The translations under genes and the position numbers were made by a program. A stretch of DNA of 64,000 nucleotides from G965197675 sp965197675 (GTDB lineage: Bacteria > Chloroflexota > Dehalococcoidia > Plut-88900): the NCBI GenBank assembly GCA_965197675.1, contig OZ240221.1, positions 186,001 through 250,000 on the forward strand. Direction: 5' to 3'. Below the pieces are notes generated by a model. That model did not search any database and had not been told where the DNA came from. It was given only the letters and a program-made list of their open reading frames with translations. Numbering within the stretch: position 1 is the first letter of the stretch; each line of letters starts with the position of its first letter. Positions 1-8,904 of the stretch are shown in pieces.

Positions 1-1190
1 GACACCACGACCCTTATCTGGTCCCATTGTGTACTGCTTCTGGCGACTTCAAGCAAGTAACATGCAGACCAAAGAAGGCACCGTCACTGTGTCGTTGAGT
101 AACTGGGGGGGTCTTTACTTGAATGACTGTGAGAAGCATTGGGAATTCGGGTAACCATCGACCAATGTGTACCCGAGCCTAATCCCCTGCTTGTGGAAAG
201 CGGTCCAACCGAGAGAAGTACCAAATCGCATATACTGGGTCGTCGGGCGGGGCGTGGTGACGCAGCAGACGCCAACGCCGCACCATCATGATTGTGGATA
301 GAGGGCCTTGGCAGGCTCACAGGCTGCCCAACCACATCTCGAAGATGGTACTACCTACCGTCCACTTAGGCCCGCCAGACTGTACAAAACAAGAACCTTC
401 ACCTTGAGGTTCAGGCTGACGCTGTAGGACCGTGAAGGAAATTTGACGAAGGTTCGGTTGCAGGACAGGTGTGTAGAAATAGTCTTCCACTGGTTGATGC
501 GGTGGCGCTGGCGGATGACCTACTCCGAACTCTAATACCGGGAGGCTATGCGCTTGCCCTAAGCTCAAAGGTGTTCTGCAGCCAAGCCCAGATACACTGG
601 GCGACCTCTCAATTGTCTTGCTGGACGCATGAACACGTCAAAGCTCGACTCGAGCGGCGGCCGATTGCGTTTTCTCCAAGCCATCGGCGAGTTGCACCCA
701 CAGTGAGTACGACACCGATGTCGGCCCTAGTCACTGATCCGATCATCTTGAGGTCCTAGCCAATCTCGTCATAGGAGCTTCTGATCACTCCACTTGACAT
801 TCAAGTCGGTCGCTCTTTCGCACGGCTCTATAAGTCTCGTAGCCAGGTTGAATCAATACGAAAGAGGGGAATAAACAAGGAAACCACGATAATGAGTATT
901 GCGGGTACCACGAGGGCAAGGTAAAACCCCTGCTCTTTTATCCTGAGTCAGGTCAGGCTTCGTCTCGTGTCTAGGACTGCCCCATCCGGAGCAGTCTCTT
1001 TGTAATCTATAGCCCTGTTGCCCGCCATAACGTAAAGTCACCAAGGCCCAAAGGTAGGCCTCATTATGGGTCATATGCTCCTCGGAATCAACCTTTTCCA
1101 AATTGTCAGAAAGTAGCTGGAATCCAAGACAATCAAGGGCCGATAGTGATTATCTATGAATTCGACCACCCCCACAATTTTGGCCTATTA
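1..1190. other. Stretch without a convincing gene
   Basis: Several short open frames exist on both strands but none shows a recognisable motif, a good ribosome site or a consistent neighbour. The one structured item is a copy of a dispersed repeat at 325-418. The stretch may hold decayed mobile DNA. Confidence 0.5.
325..418 (-). repeat. Dispersed repeat, copy A
   Basis: This segment matches 12080-12176 over almost its full length, including the shared words CCACATCTCGAAG and CCACTTAGGCCC. It also shares a shorter core around CAAGAACCTT with copies at 22203, 24825 and 33146. Read on the minus strand the copies share a short peptide resembling KVLDFVQ. Its origin is unknown; a mobile-element end is one possibility. 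Confidence 0.6.
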
Positions 1191-1197
1191 AGGCGAC

Positions 1198-1229
1198 GCC
1201 GAGGGCTGGGATGTCTCCCAGCCCTCGGC
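1198..1229 (-). terminator. Hairpin after the solute-binding protein gene
   Basis: A perfect 14-bp stem (GCCGAGGGCTGGGA and its complement) closes a 4-nt loop about 60 bp past the stop of the minus-strand gene ending at 1288. The T-run after it is weak, so this may be a stem-only terminator or an mRNA 3' end structure. Confidence 0.6.
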
Positions 1230-1287
1230 ACTCTAAGCTCACTATCGGTCTATGGTCAGTGACCAGTAGCTTTTTCCAAAGCCATGG

Positions 1288-2955
1288 TTACTGCCTCATG
1301 ACCTCGGCTCTCCACCGCTCCTGCAACTGCTCGTACAGCGGTCCAACCCACTCGGGATCCATCATGATGGCGTACGGTAAGTTCTCCTCCGACAATCCGG
1401 TCTGGCCTCTGACTGCATCGTACTTGGGATCGGCGAGGTATTGGGCGGCCAGAGTGGTGTATGGCGGGTATGCGATGAACTCACTAATCCTGACGTTTAT
1501 CTGAGGGAAAGTGCCCCACGCCAGGAACAGCTGGGTCAGGTAGAACTGATCGGGGTCTTGAGCTGCCAGGCCCTTGGGAACTGTCCAGCCACCTGTGTCG
1601 TTGGCGAATCCGCACTCCCAGCATATCTTGATGGGGGCACCCTTCTGCTGAGCATCGTAGTGACGCCCATTGTAGCCATAGCACATGTCAGCTTCGCCGC
1701 TGATTAGGAACTGGGGACACTGAGAACCCGTTCTCCAGTAGCCTGATATGTGGCCCGCCTCGCTGAAGTTCTTCCAAACCTCAAAAGATGCGTCAACTTC
1801 GGCGGGAGTGAGACTCATTGCTGCATCTCTGCCTGCCTGGTTGCCGGGATCCAGGAGGTCGGGGTTGAGGAATATGTGGGCATGCCATAGGCTACCGATC
1901 CAGTCGCTCCTGACGAGTCGACGTCCTGGGAATCTGTCCACGTCGAAGAAGTCTGCCCAGGAACTGGGCTGCACTGAGCCTTCGGGATAGGTTTCTGTGC
2001 TGTACGCAAGGACGTGGGCGGCGCTGATCTCAGGTCCACCCGTGCAAGGGCTCTTGGCGATCTCCAAGAGGTGCCGGTTGTCTATGATACTGAAGTCCAA
2101 CTCTTCTGCAAGACCATCACCGCAAAGAGGCTCGATGCCGGTAGCGGTGGTAACCACTGCATCCCACAGCAAGTTACCCGTCTCGGCCTGGGACTTGATC
2201 AGGTCGTTGCTGGAGTTGGTGAACTCAACGATCCCTATCCCAAACTCTCCAGTGAAGGGCTCGAAGAAGGCCTTTCGCTGGGCTGCCTGGTATGCACCAC
2301 CATACGAGGATGCGCGAATCTCGCTGCCACGGAATTTCTGCAGTTCGGCCACGATCTCGTCAAAGGTGGCGGGGTTGTCTACTGTCCACTCATCCGGTCC
2401 TCTCGGCCCTTCTGGGGCGGGAGTAGGAGCCCCGGAGAAATAGAGCTTGACAACCGCCAACACCTCGGTCGGGGTGATCTTGTCGTCAAAGTAATCTTTT
2501 ACGGCCCGGAGGACCTCGCTACTGCTAATCATCCCGTTTTGGTCGGCGTCGTACCTGTCACCGATAACGCTGCCCATGGTCGTGGAACCCACCGCATTGG
2601 CTGTCACCGCCTCCCCGGTCTTCCCGCTACCCTCGCCGTCCTCCCATGTGTAGGCCGTTCCCTCGCCCGAACCCTCCACCTCGGAAGTCGTCCCCCTCGC
2701 GGAGCGGTCCGCCGGTGAAGACGGCGGCTCCGATTTGTCAGGCGCTGCGGGGAGCTTGAGAGGCACAGGCGTCGAGGTTGCCACGGGCTCGGCTGTGGAT
2801 TCGACCGCGGGAACAGGCGTGGGCGTTTCTCCCTGTCCATCCGCGGACGCGGAGGCCAGGACTCCTATGGCGGGAAGCAGTCCCGCAACGGCCACGCCCA
2901 ACAGCGCTATGGCCGCAATGATTATCGCTGGCGCCGCAAATATTCCAAGCTTCAT
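1288..2955 (-). CDS. Extracellular solute-binding protein with EF-hand/dockerin-like insert
   Basis: This 555-residue protein is probably the binding component of an ABC importer of the spermidine/putrescine or iron type (family 1). Residues 1-36 are a hydrophobic export or anchor segment. Residues 40-130 are a low-complexity linker rich in Pro, Thr, Ser and Gly. Residues 133-175 hold an EF-hand-like calcium loop (DADQNGMISSSE at 136-147) followed by a second helix pair, as in dockerin-type modules. From about 190 the fold reads as a periplasmic binding protein. No permease or ATPase gene lies beside it. The calcium-loop insert is unusual for the family. Substrate cannot be inferred. Confidence 0.8.
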   Translation of the reverse strand: MKLGIFAAPAIIIAAIALLGVAVAGLLPAIGVLASASADGQGETPTPVPAVESTAEPVATSTPVPLKLPAAPDKSEPPSSPADRSARGTTSEVEGSGEGTAYTWEDGEGSGKTGEAVTANAVGSTTMGSVIGDRYDADQNGMISSSEVLRAVKDYFDDKITPTEVLAVVKLYFSGAPTPAPEGPRGPDEWTVDNPATFDEIVAELQKFRGSEIRASSYGGAYQAAQRKAFFEPFTGEFGIGIVEFTNSSNDLIKSQAETGNLLWDAVVTTATGIEPLCGDGLAEELDFSIIDNRHLLEIAKSPCTGGPEISAAHVLAYSTETYPEGSVQPSSWADFFDVDRFPGRRLVRSDWIGSLWHAHIFLNPDLLDPGNQAGRDAAMSLTPAEVDASFEVWKNFSEAGHISGYWRTGSQCPQFLISGEADMCYGYNGRHYDAQQKGAPIKICWECGFANDTGGWTVPKGLAAQDPDQFYLTQLFLAWGTFPQINVRISEFIAYPPYTTLAAQYLADPKYDAVRGQTGLSEENLPYAIMMDPEWVGPLYEQLQERWRAEVMRQ

Positions 2956-2972
2956 GTCGATCGCCTCTTTTC

Positions 2973-3305
2973 CTAAATTCTCTCAGCCATCCCGTGCTTC
3001 TCGCTCCACTCATCCTGTTGACCTGACCCCCGAAAATTAGTCCAGTGATAAACTCGCACACTGGGTATAGTAGAAAGGGGGAACAGATGCCGAGGAATAG
3101 CCGAGGCCCAAGTCCCCAGCAGCGCCATCATGTGCTTTACGTTGGGCCGCAACACGCCTTCGGTCCAACGGCATACGGTGTGCCGATAGGTTCCGATGCG
3201 GCGAGTAACCTCCGACCACGACAGACCGGACTCCTCTTGGAACCGCTTCAGCCGCTCCGGGAAGTCGTCGGTGCTTCTTCTGTAAAGGATGCGCTGTCTC
3301 GGCAT
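2973..3305 (-). pseudogene. Helix-turn-helix protein cut by an IS-like end
   Basis: From the ATG at 3305 (GGAAGG lies upstream) the frame gives a small XRE-like DNA-binding protein. RLKRFQEESGLSW is followed by the recognition helix region and a VCRWTEGVLRPN segment. The family usually ends in a short LADSLGLGHLF-like helix. Here that part is scrambled (a frame change near 3120), and the last 35 residues are encoded by the IS3-like end at 3019-3081. I read it as a truncated regulator. The frame is also open upstream to 3485, but that extension has no family-like features. Confidence 0.55.
3019..3081 (+). repeat. Solo IS3-family-like end
   Basis: The stretch starts TGACCTGACCCCCGAAAA and ends AGAAAGGGGG. 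It closely resembles the reverse complement of 16500-16563, the terminal region in front of the IS3-type orfA remnant there. No transposase follows this copy, so it looks like a stranded element end inserted in the HTH gene. Confidence 0.5.
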
Positions 3306-3528
3306 CGAGCCGGCCTTCCGAGAGGGCAGCCGGATACTCTCTTCACCAGGCGGTTGTGCGAAAACGCAGCGGGCGAAGACGGCCTCAAGCGCGGTCGTTT
3401 CGGCGGCTTCCGCCGCAGGTGTGCACGCTGTCCTTAGTTCAGGTTGTCGCCTATCGAACGCCAAGCGAATATCTCCAAACTTCATTGGCCAAAGAACCCG
3501 ACCTATTCTACAGCTCGTTCCATATGAG

Positions 3529-3954
3529 ATGTATAAGAATCAACCCGTGGATGCCTTGCCAAGGATAAGCCATGAGTTCGACGCCTTCGAGCGAGCGACG
3601 GTAGTGGATGTGGACTATGGAGAACTAGGTTTATCCTATGGTCGAGTCCGGTATGGGGATCATTTTCTAGAAGCGGTGCGTAGACAGAATTGCTATTTCG
3701 ATTTGCGCTTAGTGAAGCCGTGGCCTTTTGGCGAGATCATGCATTGGTGTTGGATGCTACAAGATCTCGTTACCTTGGGATGCGACTATCCCTCCGCCGT
3801 GACAGGGGTGGCGGTGAAACACGCGCAACAGAGCGGCAATGCGACAGACGCAGAGAGACCGCTTATTAGCCCTTACATGCGGGCCATTGGTCATTACACA
3901 AGTGGATCATACGAAAGTATGAATGTTGGCAACGCAACTACAGTTCACATCTGA
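3529..3954 (+). CDS. Hypothetical protein
   Basis: From ATG 3529 the frame encodes 141 residues with a composition like a soluble protein and no motif I recognise. An in-frame extension upstream to 3289 overlaps the HTH gene antisense and is less protein-like. No strong ribosome site is visible. It may be a real orphan gene or a chance frame. Confidence 0.3.
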   Translation: MYKNQPVDALPRISHEFDAFERATVVDVDYGELGLSYGRVRYGDHFLEAVRRQNCYFDLRLVKPWPFGEIMHWCWMLQDLVTLGCDYPSAVTGVAVKHAQQSGNATDAERPLISPYMRAIGHYTSGSYESMNVGNATTVHI

Positions 3955-4279
3955 GGCACCGGTACCTACCGACGGATGTTGGGTGCCAACACCGCCTTCT
4001 CCAAAGGGCCGTCACACGACGCCAACCCACCTCGTAGGCCAGCCGTTGATATCAGATGTGCTTTCTCTAGCGAAAAGGCCTAGCTCATCGTAGCCCTTCT
4101 CGTATGGCAGGCCGTCCACACCATGCTTGGCAACGAGGCCTACACGGGCCCTTGCGAGCTACAGGTCAACGACGGAACCGCATACCGCTCCGCCTTCAAG
4201 TAATCGCTCATTCCCATTGACTTTGACGGGCATTGCATCTAGTCTGATAGCTAGTCAGAGCGATAATTAGGAGCAAGGG
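3955..4279. other. Intergenic, possible recombinase debris
   Basis: No complete gene. A 33-codon open tail on the plus strand ending at 4202 contains LGNEAYTG. This vaguely resembles the segment of large serine recombinases near a repeated N-x-x-Y-x-G motif, but it is too short to be sure. The end of the stretch carries the ribosome site of the next gene. Confidence 0.3.
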
Positions 4280-4540
4280 ATGAGCAAGAGATGGCCAGTT
4301 CAAGACGCCAAGTCGAAGTTCAGCGAACTTCTCGACACCACCATCGCCGAAGGGCCGCAGATAGTGACCAAGCGCGGGGTGGAAACCGCAGTGCTCCTTC
4401 CCATCGAGCAATGGCGAAGGCTGGAGCGGATGACCAGGCCTGACCTGAAGGAGTTGCTCCTCACCTCTGAGGCGCGGACGGATGAGCTTACACCGCCTCG
4501 CCGACGGCATCGCCGCCGAACACCCTTGGCTGTGGAGTAA
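4280..4540 (+). CDS. Type II antitoxin, Phd/YefM family
   Basis: This 86-residue protein has the family start (WPVQDAKSKFSELLD at about 5-19) and the conserved GPQIVTKRGVETAVLLP strand-turn-strand. It would bind the promoter of the pair and neutralise the PIN nuclease encoded 4 nt downstream. The ribosome site AGGAG precedes the ATG. The basic C-terminus (PPRRRHRRR) is the likely toxin-binding tail, though it is more arginine-rich than usual. Confidence 0.9.
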   Translation: MSKRWPVQDAKSKFSELLDTTIAEGPQIVTKRGVETAVLLPIEQWRRLERMTRPDLKELLLTSEARTDELTPPRRRHRRRTPLAVE

Positions 4541-4544
4541 GTCC

Positions 4545-4955
4545 ATGTACTTACTCGATACCAACGTGGTTTCGGAGCTGCGCCGTCCCCGTCCGCATGG
4601 TGCCGTCCTGGACTGGATCGCCGATGTGCCGGCGGGACAGCTCTTCGTGTCTGCCGTTACGGTTGGGGAGATACAGGCTGGCATTGAGTTCACCCGCGAG
4701 CAAGATGCGGCCAAGGCGGAAGAGTTGGAAGCGTGGCTGGACAAGGTCCTGGCTTCCTATGGTGTATTGCCGATGGATGCGCCCGCGTTCCGGGAGTGGG
4801 CGCGTCTCATGCACAGGAGATCGGACACTATGACCGAAGACGCCATGATCGCGGCGACAGCCACCGTACACCGGCTGACGGTGATCACGCGGAACGTGAG
4901 TGACTTTGAACAGCTAGGGGTTAAGCTACAGAATCCCTTTGACAGTGGTCAGTGA
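4545..4955 (+). CDS. Type II toxin, VapC/FitB-like PIN ribonuclease
   Basis: This 136-residue PIN-domain protein begins YLLDTNVVSELRRP (first catalytic Asp at residue 5) and has the TVGEIQAGIE segment with its acidic residue near 40. The late Asp appears in MTEDAMIAATA, followed by the VITRNVSDF strand. ATG 4545 was preferred over an upstream ATG because it begins directly with the PIN core and follows the antitoxin stop by 4 nt. It likely cleaves RNA when the antitoxin is degraded. Confidence 0.9.
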   Translation: MYLLDTNVVSELRRPRPHGAVLDWIADVPAGQLFVSAVTVGEIQAGIEFTREQDAAKAEELEAWLDKVLASYGVLPMDAPAFREWARLMHRRSDTMTEDAMIAATATVHRLTVITRNVSDFEQLGVKLQNPFDSGQ

Positions 4956-4997
4956 TAACCTTCGGCGTAGTGCTGTAAAAGCCCACGGAGGCCAAAG

Positions 4998-5840
4998 ATG
5001 ACTAAATTTGAAGCGCTTGAGGTCGCGGGTTGGCGCCAGTTCGGCTCGGTTCAGATTGACTTCCACTCTCGTGCGACGATCGTTACCGGGGCGAACGGCA
5101 CTGGAAAGACGACACTGCTCAGCATTTTGAGCCAGCACTTTGGCTGGGCTCCCATCTTCATAGGTACTCTCCGAATCGACCGCAAGGGAGCTCGAAGATA
5201 CTTCTCCGGGGTTATCAATGACGCCGCTGTCGGAAGCGTTGATGTGGGGAAGCTCACCTACGACGACGGAGCCAGCGCGACCCTCCGCGCGCCCACGGAG
5301 GGTGCTTCGTTCCGGATCGGCATCGATGGCTTACAGGCGGTGCCCGGGATCTACGTCACCTCGCATCGCACGGTCTACAGTTATCAGCCAGTCACCCAGG
5401 TTCCTACGGAGGTACAGGCAGGTGATGAGCTGTTTAATCAATACCTAGACAATCTTCGCCAGTTTTACCAACCCAACGCCCGGATTCAGTCTCCCAGCCA
5501 CAGACTAAAGGCGGCGCTGATCTCACTGGCAATATTCGGCTATGGAAACCAAGTCGTTGCACACAACGACGAGGCGCGCGAGACATTCGAGGGCTTCTCG
5601 GAGGTGCTCAGCCGCGTGCTTCCTGCTGATCTCGCCTTTCACCGGATCGCGATACGAATGCCAGAAGTGATCCTAGAGACAGGGACTGGTGACTTCTCGC
5701 TGGATGCAGCGTCGGGTGGTATCGCCGCACTTATGGACGTCGCTTGACAGATCTGTATGCGGTCTCGCTCGAATGTGAGCTTCACTGTTCTGATTGACGA
5801 GCCTGAAGACCACTTCCATCCAAAGTCATTTGTCCTTTGA
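4998..5840 (+). pseudogene. AAA ATPase (OLD/RloC-like) with in-frame TGA and lost 3' end
   Basis: The 249-residue open part has a Walker A (GANGTGKTT, about residues 32-40) and continues to AASGGIAALMDVA. A TGA at 5745 then interrupts the frame. Beyond it the same frame continues for 30 codons through VLIDEPEDHFHP, the Walker B/D-loop expected next in these defence-type ATPases. A Trp codon (TGG) is likely at the stop position. The gene then ends at 5840, so the remaining C-terminus is gone. It is a decayed SMC-like ATPase of the kind found in phage-defence loci. Confidence 0.75.
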
Positions 5841-6260
5841 ACACCATCAAGACATTTCCCTGTGGCGCCGCACGTTTTGAGCCTTCCATGCAAGGAGAGG
5901 TTGCGCGCGGATGCGTTCCTGGAGCGTTTCATCGGGAGTCAATAGCGTCGCATCAATGATGCCTTCGTCGAGCAGCAGGTCCAAGAATGCGTGCTCGGCG
6001 TCACTGAAGGGCAGCAAGACACCTAGCTCCCGGCGACACTTGTCTACCAGGTCTTCGCCATAACTGACTGCTGCAAGACCCTGGACTGCGCCTATCCGAA
6101 GCGCGGGGACGAGTTGGCTGGATAACTCAGATGGATCGAATGCCACATCTTCCACCGAAACTGTGCGCCAGTCTCTTCTGTTCATTGCACCGTATACGAC
6201 GAAGGCGGTTCTGAGCCTTACACGATCGAGTCCGCGCATGGATAGCAACTGTCTTGAAAG

Positions 6261-7223
6261 TCAAGAAGAATGACCGACGACTTGGGGGCTCAAGCCGCGC
6301 CAGGGGGAGCGATGCTTGAGCAGGGAGTTGAGGATAACGAGTAGCTTGCGCATACAGGCTGTGAGGGCCAGCTTCTTCGGCTTACCAGCGGCCAACAGCC
6401 GCTGGTAGAACTCCCGGATGACGGGGTTGCAGCGACTGGCTACCAACGCTCCCATGTACAAGGCAGCGCGGACCCTGGCGCGCCCACCCCAGATCGTCCG
6501 TTTGCCCCGCAGCGTGCCACTGTCCCTGTTGAAGGGAGCCACTCCCACCAGGGCGGCGATCTGCCGGCGGTCCAGGGTGCCCAACTCCGGCAGGTACGCC
6601 AGAAGGGTGAGGGAGATCTGCTCTCCAACGCCGGGGACGGTGCGCAGGAGGTCGTCCTTCTCACGCCAGACAGGACTCTGACGGAGAGTTTGCCGCAGGT
6701 TCTTGTCCAGGTCGTCCAACTCCCGCTCCAGCCACGCAATGTGGGCCTCAATGCGGGGACGGACGGCGACGATGGCGGTGCCGAGACGGTTCTTCTCCGA
6801 GACCAACATGGTCATCACCTGGTGCCTGCGGGCGACCAGGGAGTTGAGGACCTGCGTCTCGGCGTCCCGTAAAGGGCGCACGGGAGGTCGGATGACTTCG
6901 GCGAAGTGGGCCAGAACCGCCGCGTCAAGCGAGTCGGTCTTGGCCAGCTTCCCGGTGGCCCTGGCAAAGTCCCGCACTTGGCGGGGGTTGACGACGACCA
7001 CTGGCAACTCCTCGGTCGCCAGAGCTGCTACAAGGGGCAGTTCCAAACCACCGGACGCCTCCAGCAACACCATGACCGGTTCCAGGGTCTTCAGCTGGGA
7101 GACCAGATGCCGGACCCCTGCTTCGTCATGGGAGACCTCCCATCTGTCGTCCGTGGGACGGACGGCAACATCCACCTGGGCCTTGGCCACATCGATGCCA
7201 ACGTAGGTCGCTTCCTGTTCCAT
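6261..7223 (-). CDS. IS110-family transposase (DEDD recombinase)
   Basis: This 320-residue protein begins at ATG 7223 behind a strong GGAGG. The N-terminal RuvC-like DEDD domain shows YVGIDVAKAQVDVAV, LLEASGG and KTDSLDA. The C-terminal transposase_20 domain shows TVPGVGEQ, then LRGKRTIWGGRARVR around the expected catalytic Ser region. Length and motifs look intact, so the element may be active. Bridge-RNA guided recombination is the known mechanism of this family. Confidence 0.92.
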   Translation of the reverse strand: MEQEATYVGIDVAKAQVDVAVRPTDDRWEVSHDEAGVRHLVSQLKTLEPVMVLLEASGGLELPLVAALATEELPVVVVNPRQVRDFARATGKLAKTDSLDAAVLAHFAEVIRPPVRPLRDAETQVLNSLVARRHQVMTMLVSEKNRLGTAIVAVRPRIEAHIAWLERELDDLDKNLRQTLRQSPVWREKDDLLRTVPGVGEQISLTLLAYLPELGTLDRRQIAALVGVAPFNRDSGTLRGKRTIWGGRARVRAALYMGALVASRCNPVIREFYQRLLAAGKPKKLALTACMRKLLVILNSLLKHRSPWRGLSPQVVGHSS

Positions 7224-7428
7224 GAACACCTCCTGCGAATTGCTGGCCCGTCCTTGCAAGATGCGGGCTCGGTTGGCCCAGGCAACTGTTCGGGCTCTAT
7301 TCGGGAGGAGTGCGGCGACCCTCGCTATCCAACGGTCTTCTTGGACCAAGAACGCGTCGGTCTGCCGCACCCCGATCCACCTAAGTGAAGTGATTGTTAC
7401 ACACCAAAACCAAGATACAAGGACGAGG
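7224..7428 (-). ncRNA. Candidate bridge RNA region of the IS110 element
   Basis: This 205-nt non-coding left end precedes the transposase. IS110-subgroup elements express their bridge RNA from this place. I infer it from position and length only and did not fold it or identify the target- and donor-binding loops. Confidence 0.35.
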
Positions 7429-7987
7429 CGGCTGTCGAACAGGTCCCTAGCCCTGCGTCGTGCCAACAGCGCCGCGATCTTGCCTGCTACCAGCTCGTGG
7501 ATGTCCACCACCGGGATGCCGGTCGCCCGCCAGCCGCCGAGCGAATGGGAGTCCATGGTCGTAGAAGGCCACAGAGGCACGCGGTACATGTAGTTGATGT
7601 CCACGTCGATCCTGCCACTCTGCCCGGACGCCGTGGGATAGCGAAGCGACCACTTCCCTCCCGCGTGGTCTTGAGGAATCCGCCGGATGCCGAAGTCCTC
7701 CCGGCTGAAGACTGCCTGAATTGCCTCCTCGATTCTGGATCGTTCATCCTGCATGTCCTCTCTGTTTTCGGCACCCACATAGTTCAGGTCGATATCCACG
7801 GACAGCCTCGGCACGTCGAACACGAACAGGTTCAACGCCGTCCCACCCTTGAGAGCGAGCTTTCCCCTGAGGAAAGGATGGCTACGGATGGCCTCGAGCA
7901 ATCCAAGTAGCTGCATCGCCTTCTCCAAGATGTCTGGACGGAACCCGGTAGCCTCCGCGTCTGCTGCCAGCCTCTCTGGCGATACCC

Positions 7988-8803
7988 TCATGTAACCTCC
8001 GCCCACGACTGTTCAACGAGCTCGGTAGGGACTACCAAGTTCCATTCGGCGACAAGGCGTCCATCTCTGTTTCTTCTCCGGTCGACATAGTGGGGCTGCT
8101 TGGGGCGTTGATTGCGGAGTGCCGCAAGGTGGCTCTCTTCTACCATCAGCGCCTCACGGTGCTGGTCCAGGTAAAAGCCCACCTTCGAGGCGGTCGTCGC
8201 TTTACCTAGCAGGAGGGCATACTCCACGATCTTATCGAGGTCGAAGAACTCCACCGACTCCAGAGAGCGCCATACTTCCTCCCAGCCTCCTGCATGGCGG
8301 GGGCGATCCAGGACATCTACCAAGGTGCGCTCAAGGTCCGTTACCCTCAAGGACATGCCGTAGCGCTCCATCGTAGACACACCGAAATGCTCCTTGCCCA
8401 AGCGTACAAGCGCCTCCGGGAATCTGGCTCCCCGATAGACATGGGAGCGGAACGCTAGCGGCGCCACCGGGCGCGACGCCAGATAGGTGAGATGCTGCCA
8501 TACCGAGTAGGCTCGCCCGTGTAACTCCAATGCCGTATGGTGCGACAGGACCGAGTCTGGCGTAAGCCTGGACGCTATTAGGTATGGGTCTATTGGATAG
8601 GTATCCCCGTCTGCTTCCGGTGGGATAACCGCGAACAGCCCGCGTCGAATACGAACGAGCCGTCCCGTCCTGGTGTGGTATGCAACGAGCGATTCTTGAG
8701 TTCTCGCTCCGGGAAGGCCGCCATCGGAGAGATGCTCAGCCAACTCCTCTCCAGTGAACACCGGGTGTCGGCGAAAGAACGTGTCGTGTTTGATAGTTGG
8801 CAT
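7988..8803 (-). CDS. abiEi: AbiEi-type antitoxin (type IV toxin-antitoxin system)
   Basis: This 271-residue protein has an N-terminal winged-helix domain (FTGEELAEHL, RIRRGLFAVIP, about residues 16-62). The AbiEi core follows, with DPYLIASRLTPDSVLSHHTALELHG, then ERTLVDVLDRP. Its stop overlaps the abiEii start by 4 nt, so the pair is translationally coupled. AbiEi proteins repress their own operon by binding inverted repeats in the promoter, and a large nested inverted repeat lies just upstream (8839-8904). The antitoxin appears intact although its toxin gene is interrupted. Confidence 0.9.
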   Translation of the reverse strand: MPTIKHDTFFRRHPVFTGEELAEHLSDGGLPGARTQESLVAYHTRTGRLVRIRRGLFAVIPPEADGDTYPIDPYLIASRLTPDSVLSHHTALELHGRAYSVWQHLTYLASRPVAPLAFRSHVYRGARFPEALVRLGKEHFGVSTMERYGMSLRVTDLERTLVDVLDRPRHAGGWEEVWRSLESVEFFDLDKIVEYALLLGKATTASKVGFYLDQHREALMVEESHLAALRNQRPKQPHYVDRRRNRDGRLVAEWNLVVPTELVEQSWAEVT

Positions 8804-8838
8804 CGTTGCACTCTTATCGCGCTACACAGATCTAAACG

Positions 8839-8904
8839 ATGTGTAACGCTTGAGACTGTCAACCATTGTTGGCAAGTTATTTGGCAGTCTAACGACTTAC
8901 ACAT
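8839..8904. promoter_or_regulatory. Nested inverted repeat, likely AbiEi operator
   Basis: The outer arms ATGTGTAA (8839-8846) and TTACACAT (8897-8904) are perfectly complementary. The inner arms AGACTGtCAA (8853-8862) and TTGgCAGTCT (8881-8890) are also complementary apart from one position. Both gaps between outer and inner arms are 6 nt, so the figure is symmetric about 8871.5. It sits 36-101 bp upstream of the abiEi ATG. On the minus strand it includes TTGACA, a possible -35 box. Confidence 0.65.

Larger units (their letters stand above)
6253..7428 (-). mobile_element. IS110-family insertion sequence
   Basis: About 1,176 bp, delimited by comparing the two halves of the interrupted abiEii gene (boundary uncertain by a base or so). 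It has no obvious terminal inverted repeats, as usual for IS110. It carries one transposase gene with only about 8 nt after its stop and about 205 nt before its start. This arrangement fits the IS110 subgroup, in which the guide RNA lies at the left end, rather than IS1111. Confidence 0.85.
5847..7991 (-). pseudogene. abiEii: AbiEii-type nucleotidyltransferase toxin, split by IS110
   Basis: The 5' part (7991 to 7429) encodes the nucleotidyltransferase core: LALKGGTALNLF, the catalytic VDIDLNYVG and the later DVDINY strand, up to DLFDSR. The 3' part (6252 to 5847) begins QLLSMRGLDRVRLR and gives the C-terminal domain. Joining base 7429 to 6252 restores one frame of about 325 residues. The ATG at 7991 overlaps the stop of abiEi (ATGA), which fixes the start. 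AbiEii modifies a nucleic acid target, probably tRNA, and arrests growth. This copy is broken. The 581-codon open frame here is an artefact of read-through into the transposase. Confidence 0.85.

Noticed and set aside
469..759. 96-codon plus-strand frame
   Set aside because: No ribosome site, motif or codon pattern; probably chance.
5745..5747. TGA as selenocysteine or Trp
   Set aside because: Many clear operon genes here end in TGA (for example the ATGA overlaps at 52753, 54441 and 55532). No recoding signal is seen, and the gene is also cut at its 3' end.
6261..8006. 581-residue 'nucleotidyltransferase-transposase fusion'
   Set aside because: The IS110 insertion happens to keep an open frame. 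The transposase has its own start and ribosome site, and the toxin tail is on the other side.
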